DNA from: Pseudomonas sp. VD-NE ins
Lineage (GTDB): Bacteria; Pseudomonadota; Gammaproteobacteria; Pseudomonadales; Pseudomonadaceae
Length of the DNA: 64,000 nucleotides
Assembly (NCBI RefSeq): GCF_031882575.1
Contig: NZ_CP134772.1
Span: 1,817,001-1,881,000 of the forward strand
Reading direction: 5' to 3'
Shown here: positions 24,843 through 35,398 of the stretch, piece after piece
Numbering within the stretch: position 1 is the first letter of the stretch
Layout: each line of letters starts with the position of its first letter
Position numbers and translations under genes: made by a program
The notes under the pieces: generated by a model
What the model was told of the DNA's origin: nothing
The model's input: the letters and a program-made list of their open reading frames with translations, nothing else
The model's database searches: none

Positions 24843-24915
24843 CAGACACTTCCGGCAGACGCATGCCGGCGTACGAAACATACACCGCTAGGGCGGTACT
24901 TCGAGGGGCTAGGGT

Positions 24916-25401
24916 ATGAACGACAAGGCGACGGCGGCAAAGGGTTCTGAAGATCCGATCCTGCAATGGGTTACCTTCAAACTGGACAACGAAACCTACG
25001 GCATCAACGTGATGCGCGTGCAGGAAGTGCTGCGCTACACCGAGATCGCTCCAGTGCCGGGTGCGCCGAGCTACGTGCTGGGCATCATCAACCTGCGCGG
25101 TAACGTGGTCACCGTGATCGACACCCGTCAGCGCTTCGGCCTGAACAGCGGCGAGATCAGCGACAACACCCGTATCGTCATCATCGAAGCCGACAAGCAA
25201 GTCGTCGGCATCATGGTCGACAGCGTCGCCGAAGTGGTTTACCTGCGTCAGTCGGAAATCGAGACGGCGCCGAACGTCGGCAACGAAGAGTCGGCCAAGT
25301 TCATCCAGGGCGTGTGCAACAAGAACAACGAGTTGCTGATCCTGGTCGAGCTGGACAAGATGATGAGCGAAGAAGAATGGTCGGATCTGGAGAACATCTG
25401 A
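24916..25401 (+). CDS. cheW: Chemotaxis coupling protein CheW
   Basis: 161 residues of a single CheW domain ('FKLDNETYGINVMRVQEVLRY', 'GIINLRGNVVTVIDTRQRFG'), joining CheA to receptors. The next gene begins right after its stop. Confidence 0.96.
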   Translation: MNDKATAAKGSEDPILQWVTFKLDNETYGINVMRVQEVLRYTEIAPVPGAPSYVLGIINLRGNVVTVIDTRQRFGLNSGEISDNTRIVIIEADKQVVGIMVDSVAEVVYLRQSEIETAPNVGNEESAKFIQGVCNKNNELLILVELDKMMSEEEWSDLENI

Positions 25402-25797
25402 TTGATTCTCGAAGTCGCGGTCATTGTCCTGTTCCTCTTCTGGGCAGGCACGCTGGCAATGTTTGTGTCGTACATCAAGGCGCAGCGGGTGATCGCTGCG
25501 CAACAGGCTCAGGGCGATGCGCTGCGTGATCAACGCATCAAGGAACTGGCCAAGCGTGTCGACGATTACCAGAACGGCAACGTGCGCATGGGCGAAGCCC
25601 TGCACGAGCTGCGCGCGGTCGTCGGTCCGTTGCCGGACAAAATCGTTCAGCTGGAACAGCGCGACCCGTCGAGCCTGTCATTCGCCCAGGCGGCGAAACT
25701 GGTGGGCATGGGCGCAAGCGTCGATGAACTGACTCAGTCCTGCGGGTTGACCCAGGCTGAGGCGGAGTTGATGCGCAAACTACATAAAGGCAGCTAA
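25402..25797 (+). CDS. DUF2802 family membrane-anchored protein
   Basis: 131 residues from a TTG start immediately after the cheW stop. One N-terminal membrane segment (about residues 3-25), a coiled-coil stretch (about 30-65) and a small helical C-terminal domain ('LTQSCGLTQAEAELMRKLH') resembling a DUF2802 helix-turn-helix-like end. It commonly closes the pseudomonad chemotaxis operon. Role unknown. Confidence 0.85.
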   Translation: MILEVAVIVLFLFWAGTLAMFVSYIKAQRVIAAQQAQGDALRDQRIKELAKRVDDYQNGNVRMGEALHELRAVVGPLPDKIVQLEQRDPSSLSFAQAAKLVGMGASVDELTQSCGLTQAEAELMRKLHKGS

Positions 25798-25820
25798 GAG
25801 TTTCGAGCTTTTAGCGGCAA

Positions 25821-25910
25821 GCAAGATCAAAAGATCGCAGCCTTCGGCAGCTCCTACAGGGAAACGCATTCCAATGTAGGAGCTGCCGAAGGCTGCGATC
25901 TTTTGCTTTT
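25821..25910. repeat. REP pair, class II
   Basis: Inverted copies at 25822-25858 and 25875-25906, lying between two convergent genes, where it may also stop transcription. Confidence 0.88.
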
Positions 25911-25915
25911 AAGGC

Positions 25916-26245
25916 TCAGTAATCATCCCCGCGATCGGTGACGTCCTTCTCGACCATCGGCGCATTCGGGTCCTGCCCCTCAGGGAATTTGCCCTTCAGA
26001 TTCCACGCAAACGCGATGATCTCGGCGATCGTGCGATACAGCTCTTCGGGAATGCTGTCGCCCAATTCCATCCGCGCCAGTAATCGCACCAGTTCAGCGT
26101 TCTCATAGATCGGCACTTCGCAATCGCGAGCAATGCGCAGGATTTCTTCGGCCAGTTCGTCATCACCTTTGGCGGTGAGGGTCGGGGCGTGGTTGCCGTC
26201 GTATTTGAGGGCGATGGCCTGGCGTGGGGCAGTGGAATCGTTCAT
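25916..26245 (-). CDS. FlhB C-terminal-domain-like protein (EscU/YscU/HrcU family)
   Basis: 109 residues corresponding to the FlhB cytoplasmic domain from just after the NPTH site: 'AIALKYDGNHAPTLTAKGDDELAEEILRIA' matches the part following cleavage. It has no membrane domain and no NPTH motif, so it behaves like a pre-cut FlhB tail (similar to FlhX-type proteins). Its start overlaps the fliK-like stop, giving a two-gene operon. It may tune export specificity together with the FliK-like partner. Confidence 0.85.
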   Translation of the reverse strand: MNDSTAPRQAIALKYDGNHAPTLTAKGDDELAEEILRIARDCEVPIYENAELVRLLARMELGDSIPEELYRTIAEIIAFAWNLKGKFPEGQDPNAPMVEKDVTDRGDDY

Positions 26246-27816
26246 GCGGTTTCGTCGACCCAGCGGTGTTCAAGACGGGTTTGATTGCCTTGCGGCGGCG
26301 TGCCGAGGTGGCAGTCGATGTCGCCGACGTTGAGCCCGCGATCAAGCAGACGCTGGCGCAGGGCGAACAGGTTGTTGCCGATCAGGTCGGCGGTGTACGG
26401 CCGCTCGGCCCACAGTTGGCTGGACAGGCTGCCGGCGATCAGTTGCGCCTGAATCTGCATCGGCCCGAGCGGTTCCATGTCGAACGCCAGATCGACGCGC
26501 CACAGTTGTTGCTTGGGCTCGCGCTCATCGCGACGTTCATTCGGTTGCGGCTCTCGCTCCGGCGCTTCTTCGCGCTGGAACTTGACCTGCAGCGGCACGA
26601 TGTCCTGCAGGTTGCGCATGGGGATTTCCAGTTGCCAGGTGCTGAGCAGGCGGCCGTCGTCGGTAACGCCGGTCTGCTCGAGGCTCGACAGTTGATGGCT
26701 TTGCAGGCGCGAAACGGCGGCAGCGGCGAGACGCAGCAACTGTTCCAGATCGCCTTCGCCGTCCTGACTTTGCAGCAAACGCTCGGGCAGCGGGAAGCTG
26801 CTCGGTACCGGTTTGGCGCTGACCTGGCCGAGCATGCCGAGGGCGTTGCGGACGAAACTCGGCAGCGCTTGCGCCAGGGTGTTGGCGGCGATGATCGCGT
26901 TGAAACTGGTGCTGCTCGGCAGGCCTGGGGTCAGTTGTGCGATCAGCTTGAGCAGATCGGCTTTCATGTCCGGGGCCAGCGTCGGGGTTTGTCCGGTCAG
27001 CAGCTTGGCTTCGAGGAACACGCCGCTATTGGCCAGCGCCAGTGCCACGCCTTTGGCGGTGCTCAGTTGTTGTACATCGGGCAGGCTGGCGAGCAGTTTG
27101 TCGACCACCGCGCGCAAATCTGCAGAGGTCGAGTCATCGGCTGGCGGTAGATTCTGTAGTGCGTTCAACAGCCCACCGAGTGACGCCTGACGACTTTGCT
27201 GGCCGACCAATTGCTGACTCACCGCCAGTTGTTCCTGACGACTGCTCATCGGCAGGAATTTCAGGGTTTGTGCATCTTCGACCAACGCCGAAAGCAAAGT
27301 ACCGATGCGCAGCGGCTGCGGGCTGTCGATGGTCAGTGTGCTGCCGCTCTGTGCGGTGTTGAGCAGAGTGACCAGCGAACGGAATACCGCCGCTTGCCCG
27401 GGCGTCTGCGGCAGCGCCTGCGAGGTCAGCACCTTGCCTTGCAACAGCGTGCCGACCGGCAATTGCGCGGTGTCGATGCGGGTGAGGGCGGCGACACTGC
27501 TGGCGATGGCCTGCTGCACGGTGATCGCCAGATTGCCCGCCGAGGGTTGGGTGATCGCCAGACTGGTGCCTTGGGGCAACGGCAGATTGCTGGTCGCTTG
27601 CACGGTGGTCTGGCGTCCGCCGTCGACGGTCACCTTGAGCAATAACTGAAAAGTCTGATCCGCCTGCTTGAGCGACAACACCTCGGCCTTGGCGCTTTGC
27701 CCGGCGCCGATCAGGCCTTCGACCGGGGTCAGCAGCTTGAGCAGCTCACCGACCTGCGGGCGAACGGTCGCCGGGGTGGTGGGCGGGAGCGGGAGGATGT
27801 TCATTTCGCCTGTCAT
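26242..27816 (-). CDS. FliK-like hook-length control protein
   Basis: 524 residues from ATG 27816 (MTGEMNILPLPP); the internal ATG at 27804 is also possible. Gln/Leu/Pro-rich N-terminal body and a C-terminal FliK-type domain ('DLAFDMEPLGPMQIQAQLIAGSLSSQLW'). FliK proteins measure hook length and trigger the FlhB switch. Pairing with the FlhB-tail-like gene downstream supports an export-switch role, though a second, classical fliK is expected elsewhere in the genome. Confidence 0.82.
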   Translation of the reverse strand: MTGEMNILPLPPTTPATVRPQVGELLKLLTPVEGLIGAGQSAKAEVLSLKQADQTFQLLLKVTVDGGRQTTVQATSNLPLPQGTSLAITQPSAGNLAITVQQAIASSVAALTRIDTAQLPVGTLLQGKVLTSQALPQTPGQAAVFRSLVTLLNTAQSGSTLTIDSPQPLRIGTLLSALVEDAQTLKFLPMSSRQEQLAVSQQLVGQQSRQASLGGLLNALQNLPPADDSTSADLRAVVDKLLASLPDVQQLSTAKGVALALANSGVFLEAKLLTGQTPTLAPDMKADLLKLIAQLTPGLPSSTSFNAIIAANTLAQALPSFVRNALGMLGQVSAKPVPSSFPLPERLLQSQDGEGDLEQLLRLAAAAVSRLQSHQLSSLEQTGVTDDGRLLSTWQLEIPMRNLQDIVPLQVKFQREEAPEREPQPNERRDEREPKQQLWRVDLAFDMEPLGPMQIQAQLIAGSLSSQLWAERPYTADLIGNNLFALRQRLLDRGLNVGDIDCHLGTPPQGNQTRLEHRWVDETA

Positions 27817-27846
27817 ACGCGGACACAACCTGAGGAAAATGCACTC

Positions 27847-27873
27847 TTGAGAGTAAGGCACGACATGTATAAT
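27847..27873 (+). promoter_or_regulatory. Candidate sigma-70 promoter for the ccm operon
   Basis: TTGAGA (27847-27852) and a perfect TATAAT (27868-27873) with a short 15-base spacer, 140 nt before ccmA, in the divergent gap shared with the FliK-like gene. Confidence 0.45.
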
Positions 27874-28013
27874 GCCGCCCGTCTTGCGCTTCGAATAAAA
27901 AACATAGCAATTGTTTGACCCAGCTCTCTAGATCGAGCCGTCAATGCATCTATGCTGCATCTCTTTAACGGCCGCGCCAGAGCCGACTTGAACCGTATAA
28001 GGCCCGTGATCCC

Positions 28014-28649
28014 TTGACCAGTCCTGTTCTGCAAACCGTTGCCCTTGCGTGTGAACGTGATCTGCGGCTGCTCTTCGAAAATCTCGAATTGAGACTGGCC
28101 AGTGGCGATATGGTGCAGATCAGCGGACCCAATGGCAGCGGCAAGACCAGCCTTTTGCGCCTGCTTTCAGGGCTGATGCAGCCGACCGCCGGGCAAGTCC
28201 TGCTCAATGGCCAGCCGCTGACCGAACAACGCAGCGAACTCGCACGCAACTTGCTGTGGATCGGTCACGCCGCCGGGATCAAGGATCTGCTGACCCCGGA
28301 AGAGAACCTTTCGTGGCTCTGCGCGCTGCATCATCCCGCCGAGCGTGATGCCATCTGGCAAGCGCTGGCAGCAGTAGGATTGCGCGGTTTCGAAGATGTT
28401 CCCTGCCACAGCCTGTCCGCTGGTCAGCAACGTCGCGTGGCGCTGGCGCGCTTGTATCTGGACAGCCCGCCGCTGTGGATTCTCGATGAACCGTTCACTG
28501 CCCTCGATAAACAAGGCGTGGCGCAGCTCGAAGAGCATCTGGCCGGGCACTGCGAACGCGGTGGTCTGGTGGTGTTGACCACGCACCACACGCTGAGCCG
28601 GATGCCGGCCGGTTATCGCGACATCGATTTGGGGAACTGGGCAGTATGA
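28014..28649 (+). CDS. ccmA: Heme exporter ATP-binding protein CcmA
   Basis: 211 residues, TTG start. ABC ATPase with Walker [10 protein letters not shown], signature LSAGQQRR, Walker B 'LWILDEPF'. With CcmB, CcmC and CcmD it powers release of heme-loaded CcmE in cytochrome c maturation (System I). It overlaps ccmB by four bases; from here to ccmI all genes overlap or nearly so. Confidence 0.96.
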   Translation: MTSPVLQTVALACERDLRLLFENLELRLASGDMVQISGPNGSGKTSLLRLLSGLMQPTAGQVLLNGQPLTEQRSELARNLLWIGHAAGIKDLLTPEENLSWLCALHHPAERDAIWQALAAVGLRGFEDVPCHSLSAGQQRRVALARLYLDSPPLWILDEPFTALDKQGVAQLEEHLAGHCERGGLVVLTTHHTLSRMPAGYRDIDLGNWAV

Positions 28650-29314
28650 GTGTGTTTGGCCTGCTGGTTGCCCGTGAGTCCCGACTGCTGTTTCGCCGCC
28701 CGGCGGAGCTGGCCAATCCGCTGATTTTCTTCGCCATCGTCATCGCGTTGTTCCCGCTGGCCGTCGGCCCGGAAACTCAAGTGTTGCAAAACCTGTCCCC
28801 CGGGTTAGTCTGGGTGGCGGCGCTGTTGTCGGTCCTGCTCTCGCTGGACGGGCTGTTCCGCAGTGATTTCGAAGACGGATCCCTGGAACAGTGGGTCCTT
28901 TCGTCGCACCCGCTACCACTTCTGGTATTGGCCAAGGTACTGGCACACTGGCTTTTCTCCGGTCTGGCACTGGTTTTGCTCTCACCGTTGCTGGCGTTGA
29001 TGCTCGGTTTGCCTGTCGCCTGCCTGCCGGTTTTGCTGCTTTCGTTGTTGCTGGGTACACCGGTACTGAGCTTGCTTGGCGCGGTGGGCGCGGCACTGAC
29101 GGTCGGTTTGAAACGTGGCGGCCTGTTGCTGGCGCTGCTGATTCTGCCGTTGTACATCCCGGTGTTGATCCTCGGCAGTGGCGCCTTGCAGGCCGCCCTC
29201 CAAGGCATGCCGGCGACCGGGTATCTGCTGTGGCTGGGTAGCCTGACCGCCCTGGCGATCACCCTGACACCCTTTGCAATAGCTGCTGGCCTGAAGATCA
29301 GCGTCGGCGAATAA
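28646..29314 (+). CDS. ccmB: Heme exporter membrane protein CcmB
   Basis: 222 residues with six hydrophobic segments and the CcmB N-terminus '[21 protein letters not shown]'. Membrane partner of CcmA in the release complex. A 78-base gap precedes ccmC, the only real gap in the operon. Confidence 0.95.
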   Translation: MSVFGLLVARESRLLFRRPAELANPLIFFAIVIALFPLAVGPETQVLQNLSPGLVWVAALLSVLLSLDGLFRSDFEDGSLEQWVLSSHPLPLLVLAKVLAHWLFSGLALVLLSPLLALMLGLPVACLPVLLLSLLLGTPVLSLLGAVGAALTVGLKRGGLLLALLILPLYIPVLILGSGALQAALQGMPATGYLLWLGSLTALAITLTPFAIAAGLKISVGE

Positions 29315-29392
29315 TGAGGTCTGGTTAAAATTTAACCAGCAAAGACCCTGAGACTGCTCACACCGATGAGCGGCACCCGTGATGGAAACAGT

Positions 29393-30148
29393 ATGAACTG
29401 GACCTGGTTTCACAAGCTCGGCTCGCCCAAGTGGTTCTACGGCATCAGCAGCAAGTTTCTGCCGTGGTTGAGCATCGCAGCGTTGCTGCTGATTGGTGTC
29501 GGCGTCGTTTGGGGCCTGGCCTTCGCGCCGCCGGATTATCAGCAAGGCAACAGCTTTCGCATCATCTATATTCACGTGCCTGCCGCGATGCTCGCTCAGT
29601 CGATCTACGTGATGCTGGCGGTGTGCGGTGTGGTCGGGCTGGTGTGGAAGATGAAACTGGCCGACGTCGCCCTGCAATGCGCCGCACCGATTGGCGCGTG
29701 GATGACCGCCGTGGCGCTGGTCACCGGGGCGATCTGGGGCAAACCGACGTGGGGCTCGTGGTGGGTCTGGGATGCGCGCCTGACCTCGATGCTGATTCTG
29801 CTGTTTCTGTATTTCGGCGTGATCGCGCTGGGCAATGCCATCAGCAACCGCGACAGCGCCGCCAAGGCCTGCGCCGTACTGGCCATCGTCGGCGTGATCA
29901 ACATCCCGATCATCAAATACTCGGTGGAGTGGTGGAACACCCTGCACCAGGGCGCGACCTTCACCCTGACTGAAAAACCGGCGATGCCGGCGGAAATGTG
30001 GCTGCCACTGCTGCTGACGGTGCTGGGTTTCTACTGCTTCTTTGGCGCCGTGCTGTTGCTGCGCATGCGCCTTGAAGTGCTCAAGCGCGAAGCCCGCGCC
30101 AGTTGGGTGAAAGAAGAAGTGCAGCACAGTCTGGAGGCCGCTCGATGA
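29393..30148 (+). CDS. ccmC: Heme transporter CcmC
   Basis: 251 residues, six membrane segments and the heme-binding WWD motif ('[12 protein letters not shown]'). CcmC loads heme onto CcmE. ATG 29393 ([12 protein letters not shown]) is the conserved start with GGAAAC upstream; an ATG at 29366 would add nine residues without conservation. Confidence 0.95.
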   Translation: MNWTWFHKLGSPKWFYGISSKFLPWLSIAALLLIGVGVVWGLAFAPPDYQQGNSFRIIYIHVPAAMLAQSIYVMLAVCGVVGLVWKMKLADVALQCAAPIGAWMTAVALVTGAIWGKPTWGSWWVWDARLTSMLILLFLYFGVIALGNAISNRDSAAKACAVLAIVGVINIPIIKYSVEWWNTLHQGATFTLTEKPAMPAEMWLPLLLTVLGFYCFFGAVLLLRMRLEVLKREARASWVKEEVQHSLEAAR

Positions 30149-30321
30149 GTTTTGCTTCATTCGGCGACTTCCTCGCCATGGGCCATCATGGCCTGTATGT
30201 CTGGTCGGCCTACGGCATCTGTCTGGCGGTGCTGATCCTCAACGTGGTGGCGCCGATCGCGGCCCGCAAGCGTTATCTGCAACAAGAGGCGCGTCGTCTG
30301 CGCCGGGAGAACGGCAAGTGA
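30145..30321 (+). CDS. ccmD: Heme exporter small protein CcmD
   Basis: 58 residues, one membrane segment ('[19 protein letters not shown]') and a basic tail, the usual CcmD form. It helps release holo-CcmE from CcmC. ATGA overlap with ccmC; its TGA overlaps the ccmE GTG start. Confidence 0.93.
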   Translation: MSFASFGDFLAMGHHGLYVWSAYGICLAVLILNVVAPIAARKRYLQQEARRLRRENGK

Positions 30322-30773
30322 ATCCGCTGCGCAAGAAACGTCTGATCATCATTCTGGCCATTCTGGTCGGGGTCGGCGCTGCCGTCGGCCTGGCCCTCAG
30401 CGCCCTGCAGCAGAACATCAATCTGTTCTATACCCCGACCCAGATCGCCAATGGCGAAGCCCCGCAAGACACGCGCATCCGCGCTGGCGGCATGGTCGAG
30501 AAGGGCTCGCTGCAACGTTCGCCGGATTCCCTCGACGTCAAATTCGTCGTCACCGACTTCAATAAATCCGTGACCATCGCCTATCGCGGCATCCTCCCGG
30601 ACCTGTTCCGCGAAGGGCAGGGCATCGTCGCCCTCGGCAAGCTCAACGCTGACGGCGTGGTCGTCGCCGATGAAGTGCTGGCCAAGCACGACGAGAAGTA
30701 CATGCCGCCGGAAGTGACCAAAGCGTTGAAAGACAGCGGTCAATCCGCACCAACGCCTGCTAAGGAGGGTTGA
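30318..30773 (+). CDS. ccmE: Periplasmic heme chaperone CcmE
   Basis: 151 residues with a GTG start. N-terminal anchor helix, OB-fold, and the covalent heme ligand H124 in '[14 protein letters not shown]'. It carries heme from CcmC to CcmF. Confidence 0.96.
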   Translation: MNPLRKKRLIIILAILVGVGAAVGLALSALQQNINLFYTPTQIANGEAPQDTRIRAGGMVEKGSLQRSPDSLDVKFVVTDFNKSVTIAYRGILPDLFREGQGIVALGKLNADGVVVADEVLAKHDEKYMPPEVTKALKDSGQSAPTPAKEG

Positions 30774-30776
30774 TCG

Positions 30777-32765
30777 ATGACGTCGGCGATTTTTATTCCT
30801 GAGTTGGGTCATCTGGCGATGATCCTGGCGCTGTGTTTTGCCCTGGTGCAGGCCGTGGTGCCATTGGTCGGTGCCTGGCGTGGCGACCGTTTCTGGATGA
30901 GTCTGGCCCAGCCGGCCGCGTGGGGACAGTTTGCCTTTTTGCTGTTTGCGTTCGGCATTTTGACCTACGCGTTCATGACCGATGACTTCTCCGTCGCGTA
31001 TGTGGCGAACAACTCCAACACCGCGTTGCCGTGGTATTACAAATTCAGCGCGGTGTGGGGCGCTCACGAAGGGTCGTTGCTGCTGTGGGCCCTGATTCTC
31101 GGTGGCTGGACCTTCGCGGTGTCGGTGTTTTCCCGGCAGTTGCCGCAAGTGATGCTTGCCCGCGTTCTGGCGGTGATGGGCATGATCAGCACCGGTTTCC
31201 TGCTGTTTCTGATCCTCACGTCCAACCCGTTCAAACGCATCCTGCCGCAAATGCCGAGCAATGGCGCCGACTTGAACCCGTTGTTGCAAGACATCGGCCT
31301 GATCGTTCACCCGCCGATGTTGTACATGGGTTACGTCGGTTTTTCGGTGGCGTTTGCCTTCGCCATCGCCGCGTTGATGGGCGGTCGTCTTGATGCCGCG
31401 TGGGCACGCTGGTCGCGCCCATGGACGATCGTCGCCTGGGCCTTCCTCGGCATCGGCATCACCCTCGGTTCGTGGTGGGCGTATTACGAACTCGGCTGGG
31501 GCGGCTGGTGGTTCTGGGACCCGGTGGAAAACGCTTCTTTCATGCCTTGGCTGGTCGGCACCGCGCTGATTCACTCGCTGGCGGTCACGGAAAAACGTGG
31601 CGTGTTCAAGAGCTGGACGGTGTTGCTGGCGATTGCCGCGTTCTCCCTGAGCCTGCTCGGGACGTTCCTGGTGCGTTCCGGCGTGCTGACTTCGGTGCAC
31701 GCGTTTGCCTCGGACCCTGAGCGCGGCGTGTTCATCCTGATCTTCCTGCTGTTTGTGGTCGGCGGCTCGCTGACCCTGTTCGCCCTGCGCGCGCCGGTGG
31801 TCAAGAGTCAGGTCGGTTTCAACCTGTGGTCGCGGGAAACCCTGCTGCTGGGCAACAACCTGGTGCTGGTAGTGGCGGCGTCGATGATCCTGCTCGGTAC
31901 GCTGTACCCGCTGATTCTCGATGCCCTCAGCGGCGCCAAGATGTCGGTGGGTCCGCCGTACTTCAACGCACTGTTCATTCCGTTGATGGCGTTGCTGATG
32001 ATGGTCATGGCGGTCGGTGTGATCGTCCGCTGGAAGGACACTCCAGTGAAATGGCTGGCCGGCATGCTCACGCCAGTGCTGCTCGGCAGCGTTGCGCTGG
32101 CGGTGGTGGCCGGTGTCGCTTACGGCGATTTCAACTGGGCGGTGATCGCGACCTTCCTGCTGGCCGCGTGGGTATTGCTCGCCGGTGTCCGCGACATCGT
32201 CGACAAGACCCGTCACAAAGGCCTGATCAAAGGCCTGCCGACACTGACCCGCAGCTATTGGGGCATGCAGATCGCCCACCTCGGCATCGCTGTGTGCGCC
32301 TTGGGCGTGGTGTTGTCGAGCCAGAACAGTGCCGAACGCGATCTGCGTCTGGCGCCGGGCGAGTCGATGGACCTGGCCGGTTATCACTTCATTTTCGAAG
32401 GCGCCAAGCACTTCGAAGGGCCGAACTTCACCTCGGACAAAGGCACCATTCGCGTGATCCGCGACGGCAAGGAAATCAGCGTACTGCACCCGGAAAAACG
32501 TCTGTACACCGTGCAAAGTTCGATGATGACCGAAGCCGGCATCGACGCCGGTTTCACCCGTGACCTTTATGTCGCCCTCGGCGAACCGCTGGAAAATGGC
32601 GCGTGGGCCGTGCGGGTGCACGTCAAACCGTTCGTGCGCTGGATCTGGTTCGGCGGCTTGCTCACCGGGTTCGGTGGCTTGCTGGCGGCGCTGGATCGAC
32701 GGTATCGGGTCAAGGTGAAAGCCAAGGTGCGTGAAGCCCTGGGCATGACGGGAGCGGCGGCATGA
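30777..32765 (+). CDS. ccmF: Cytochrome c heme lyase CcmF
   Basis: 662 residues, about fifteen membrane segments, WWD motif 'GWGGWWFWDPVENASFMPW' and conserved periplasmic His residues. CcmF with CcmH/CcmI attaches heme to apocytochrome c. It overlaps ccmG by four bases. Confidence 0.97.
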   Translation: MTSAIFIPELGHLAMILALCFALVQAVVPLVGAWRGDRFWMSLAQPAAWGQFAFLLFAFGILTYAFMTDDFSVAYVANNSNTALPWYYKFSAVWGAHEGSLLLWALILGGWTFAVSVFSRQLPQVMLARVLAVMGMISTGFLLFLILTSNPFKRILPQMPSNGADLNPLLQDIGLIVHPPMLYMGYVGFSVAFAFAIAALMGGRLDAAWARWSRPWTIVAWAFLGIGITLGSWWAYYELGWGGWWFWDPVENASFMPWLVGTALIHSLAVTEKRGVFKSWTVLLAIAAFSLSLLGTFLVRSGVLTSVHAFASDPERGVFILIFLLFVVGGSLTLFALRAPVVKSQVGFNLWSRETLLLGNNLVLVVAASMILLGTLYPLILDALSGAKMSVGPPYFNALFIPLMALLMMVMAVGVIVRWKDTPVKWLAGMLTPVLLGSVALAVVAGVAYGDFNWAVIATFLLAAWVLLAGVRDIVDKTRHKGLIKGLPTLTRSYWGMQIAHLGIAVCALGVVLSSQNSAERDLRLAPGESMDLAGYHFIFEGAKHFEGPNFTSDKGTIRVIRDGKEISVLHPEKRLYTVQSSMMTEAGIDAGFTRDLYVALGEPLENGAWAVRVHVKPFVRWIWFGGLLTGFGGLLAALDRRYRVKVKAKVREALGMTGAAA

Positions 32766-33298
32766 AACGTTGGTTGATGCTGGTGCCACTGGCGATTTTC
32801 CTGCTGGTGGCGGTGTTTCTTTATCGCGGTCTGTACCTCGATCCGGCGGAACTGCCGTCGGCGATGATCAACAAGCCATTCCCGGAGTTTTCCCTGCCCA
32901 ACGTGCAGGGCGACAAGAGCCTGACCAAGGCTGACATCCTCGGCAAACCGGCGCTGGTCAACGTTTGGGGCACCTGGTGCATTTCCTGCCGGGTCGAGCA
33001 TCCGGTGCTGAACAAACTCGCCGAGCGCGGCGTGGTGATCTACGGCATCAACTACAAAGACACCAACGCCGATGCCTTGAAGTGGCTGGCCGAATTCCAC
33101 AACCCGTACGTGCTGGATATCCGTGACGACGAAGGCTCGCTGGGCCTGAACCTCGGTGTCTACGGCGCTCCGGAAACCTTCTTCATCGACGCCAAGGGCA
33201 TCATTCGCGACAAGTACGTCGGCGTGATTGACGAACAAGTCTGGCGCGAAAAACTCGCGGCCAAGTACCAGGCACTGGTCGATGAGGCCAAGCTATGA
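32762..33298 (+). CDS. ccmG: Thiol:disulfide protein CcmG (DsbE)
   Basis: 178 residues. N-terminal membrane anchor, thioredoxin fold with active site W-C73-I-S-C76, and the conserved 'YGAPETFFID' cis-Pro region. It keeps the cytochrome CXXCH thiols reduced. Overlaps ccmF and ccmH. Confidence 0.96.
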   Translation: MKRWLMLVPLAIFLLVAVFLYRGLYLDPAELPSAMINKPFPEFSLPNVQGDKSLTKADILGKPALVNVWGTWCISCRVEHPVLNKLAERGVVIYGINYKDTNADALKWLAEFHNPYVLDIRDDEGSLGLNLGVYGAPETFFIDAKGIIRDKYVGVIDEQVWREKLAAKYQALVDEAKL

Positions 33299-33765
33299 AG
33301 CGTTTTATGGCTGCCGTGGTATTGGGCTTGAGTCTGGTCGGTGTCGCCCATGCCGCCATCGATACTTACGAGTTCGCCAAAGAAGGTGATCGCGAGCGTT
33401 TCCGTGAACTGACCAAGGAACTGCGCTGCCCCAAGTGCCAGAACCAGGACATCGCCGACTCCAACGCGCCAATTGCCGCTGACCTGCGCAAAGAGATTTT
33501 CCGCATGCTCGGCGAGGGCAAGGACAACCAGCAGATCATCGATTTCATGGTTGATCGCTACGGTGATTTCGTCCGCTACAAACCGGCGCTCAATGCCAAG
33601 ACCGCACTGCTGTGGTTCGGCCCGGCCGGGCTGTTGCTCGGTGGTTTGGTGGTGATAGCGGTGATTGTCCGTCGTCGTCGCGGCCAGCGCGCCGAGACCC
33701 CGCAAGCGCTGTCCAGTGAAGAGCGTCAGCGCCTCGACCAACTGTTGGATAAAAACCAAGAATGA
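33295..33765 (+). CDS. ccmH: Cytochrome c maturation protein CcmH
   Basis: 156 residues: signal peptide ending near 'AHA', redox motif C45-P-K-C48 in 'LRCPKCQNQ', then one membrane segment. It hands apocytochrome thiols to CcmF. Overlaps ccmI. Confidence 0.96.
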   Translation: MKRFMAAVVLGLSLVGVAHAAIDTYEFAKEGDRERFRELTKELRCPKCQNQDIADSNAPIAADLRKEIFRMLGEGKDNQQIIDFMVDRYGDFVRYKPALNAKTALLWFGPAGLLLGGLVVIAVIVRRRRGQRAETPQALSSEERQRLDQLLDKNQE

Positions 33766-34964
33766 TTGATTTCTGGCTTGCCGCAGGGCTGTTGCTTCTG
33801 GTCGCCCTGAGTTTTCTGCTGATCCCGGTGCTGCGTGAACGTCGCGCCCAGCGTGAAGAGGATCGTACTGCCCTGAACGTCGCGTTGTATCAGGAGCGTG
33901 TCGCCGAGTTGCAAGCGCAACAGGCTGAAGGCGTGCTCGACGCGGCGCAAATGGACAGCGGTCGTGCCGAAGCTGCACGTGAGTTACTGGCGGATACCGA
34001 AGGGGTTGCCGCACCGCGTATCTCGAAACTGGGCAAACCGTTGCCGCTGCTGGCGGCAGTGCTGGTGCCGGTGTTGGGCCTGGGCCTGTATATGCACTTC
34101 GGTGCTGCCGACAAGGTCGAACTGACCCGCGAATTCGCCCAGGCGCCGCAGTCGATGGAAGAAATGACCCAACGTCTGGAGCGCGCCGTCGCGGCGCAAC
34201 CGGATTCTGCGGAAGGCCTGTATTTCCTCGGCCGGACCTACATGGCGCAAGAGCGTCCGGCGGACGCGGCGAAGATGTTCGAACGCGCCGCCAATCTGGC
34301 CGGTCGCCAGCCGGAACTGCTCGGTCAGTGGGCACAGGCGCAGTACTTTGCTGATGGCAAGAAATGGTCGGCAAAGATTCAGGCCCTGACCGACGAAGCG
34401 CTGAAGGCTGATCCGAAAGAAGTCACCAGCCTCGGCCTGCTCGGTATCGCCGCGTTTGAAGGCGAGCGTTATCAGCAAGCCATCGATTACTGGAATCGTC
34501 TGCTCGCACAATTGCCACCGGACGACAGTTCCCGCGCTGCGCTGCAAGGCGGGATCAAGCGCGCCGCCGAACGTCTCGAAGCCAGCGGCGGCAAAGTCGC
34601 TCAAGCACCGCAAGCCGCGAAAGCTGCGCTGTTGAAAGTCAGCGTCGATCTTTCCAGCGAACTCAGAAGCAAAGTGCAACCGGGCGACAGTGTGTTCATC
34701 TTTGCCCGCGCCACCTCTGGCCCGCCGGCACCGCTGGCGGCCAAACGCCTGACCGTGGCCGATCTACCGGTGACCGTCGAACTGGGCGATGCCGACGCGA
34801 TGATGCCGCAGTTGAAACTGTCGAACTTCCCTGAAGTCCAACTGGTTGCGCGCATCTCCCGTGCCGGCCAACCGACTGCCGGCGAGTGGGTCGGTCGCAG
34901 CGGCCCTCTGGCCAGTAGCACCACTGCGCTACAAAAACTGACCATCGACAGCCCGGACCAATAG
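33762..34964 (+). CDS. ccmI: Cytochrome c maturation protein CcmI (TPR)
   Basis: 400 residues with two N-terminal membrane segments separated by a charged cytoplasmic loop and a periplasmic tetratricopeptide region (about 130-275, '[24 protein letters not shown]'). It holds apocytochrome c for heme ligation. Last gene of the operon. Confidence 0.94.
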   Translation: MIDFWLAAGLLLLVALSFLLIPVLRERRAQREEDRTALNVALYQERVAELQAQQAEGVLDAAQMDSGRAEAARELLADTEGVAAPRISKLGKPLPLLAAVLVPVLGLGLYMHFGAADKVELTREFAQAPQSMEEMTQRLERAVAAQPDSAEGLYFLGRTYMAQERPADAAKMFERAANLAGRQPELLGQWAQAQYFADGKKWSAKIQALTDEALKADPKEVTSLGLLGIAAFEGERYQQAIDYWNRLLAQLPPDDSSRAALQGGIKRAAERLEASGGKVAQAPQAAKAALLKVSVDLSSELRSKVQPGDSVFIFARATSGPPAPLAAKRLTVADLPVTVELGDADAMMPQLKLSNFPEVQLVARISRAGQPTAGEWVGRSGPLASSTTALQKLTIDSPDQ

Positions 34965-34989
34965 CCGGACACAACAGGAAAGCACCGCC

Positions 34990-35394
34990 ATGCACACCAT
35001 CGCCCGAATCACAGTCCTCACACTGGCCCTGGGCTTGAGTGCATGTGCGGTGCAACGACCGGAACCGACCACCAACCTGCCGCCGATCCCGCCGTCGCAG
35101 CCAAGCCCGACCCCGTCGACCTCACCGACCCCAGGCAAAAGCATCCCGGCAAAACCGGCCAAACCCGTCCCGCGCACCTCAGCCAGCTTCGCCCCACCAC
35201 CGGGCGGCAACAGCCACTGGGATCAGAAACTCGGCGTCTACGTCCTCGACGACCAGACCAACACCTTCTACCGCCAGCGCACCTACTACCGCTGGAACAA
35301 CGGCTGGAGCCGCTCCGTCAGCCCCAACGGCCCGTGGGAAGACACCAACATCCACGGCGTGCCACCGGGGCTGGGCAAGCAGTTCGGGCAGTGA
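34990..35394 (+). CDS. Small Pro-rich lipoprotein, function unknown
   Basis: 134 residues. Signal peptide with lipobox LSAC (Cys19), then a low-complexity Pro/Ser/Thr/Lys stretch to about residue 72, then a Tyr/Trp-rich end ('YYRWNNGWSRS'). It follows ccmI by 26 bases and may be co-transcribed, but nothing ties it to cytochrome assembly. Confidence 0.8.
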   Translation: MHTIARITVLTLALGLSACAVQRPEPTTNLPPIPPSQPSPTPSTSPTPGKSIPAKPAKPVPRTSASFAPPPGGNSHWDQKLGVYVLDDQTNTFYRQRTYYRWNNGWSRSVSPNGPWEDTNIHGVPPGLGKQFGQ

Positions 35395-35398
35395 ATGA

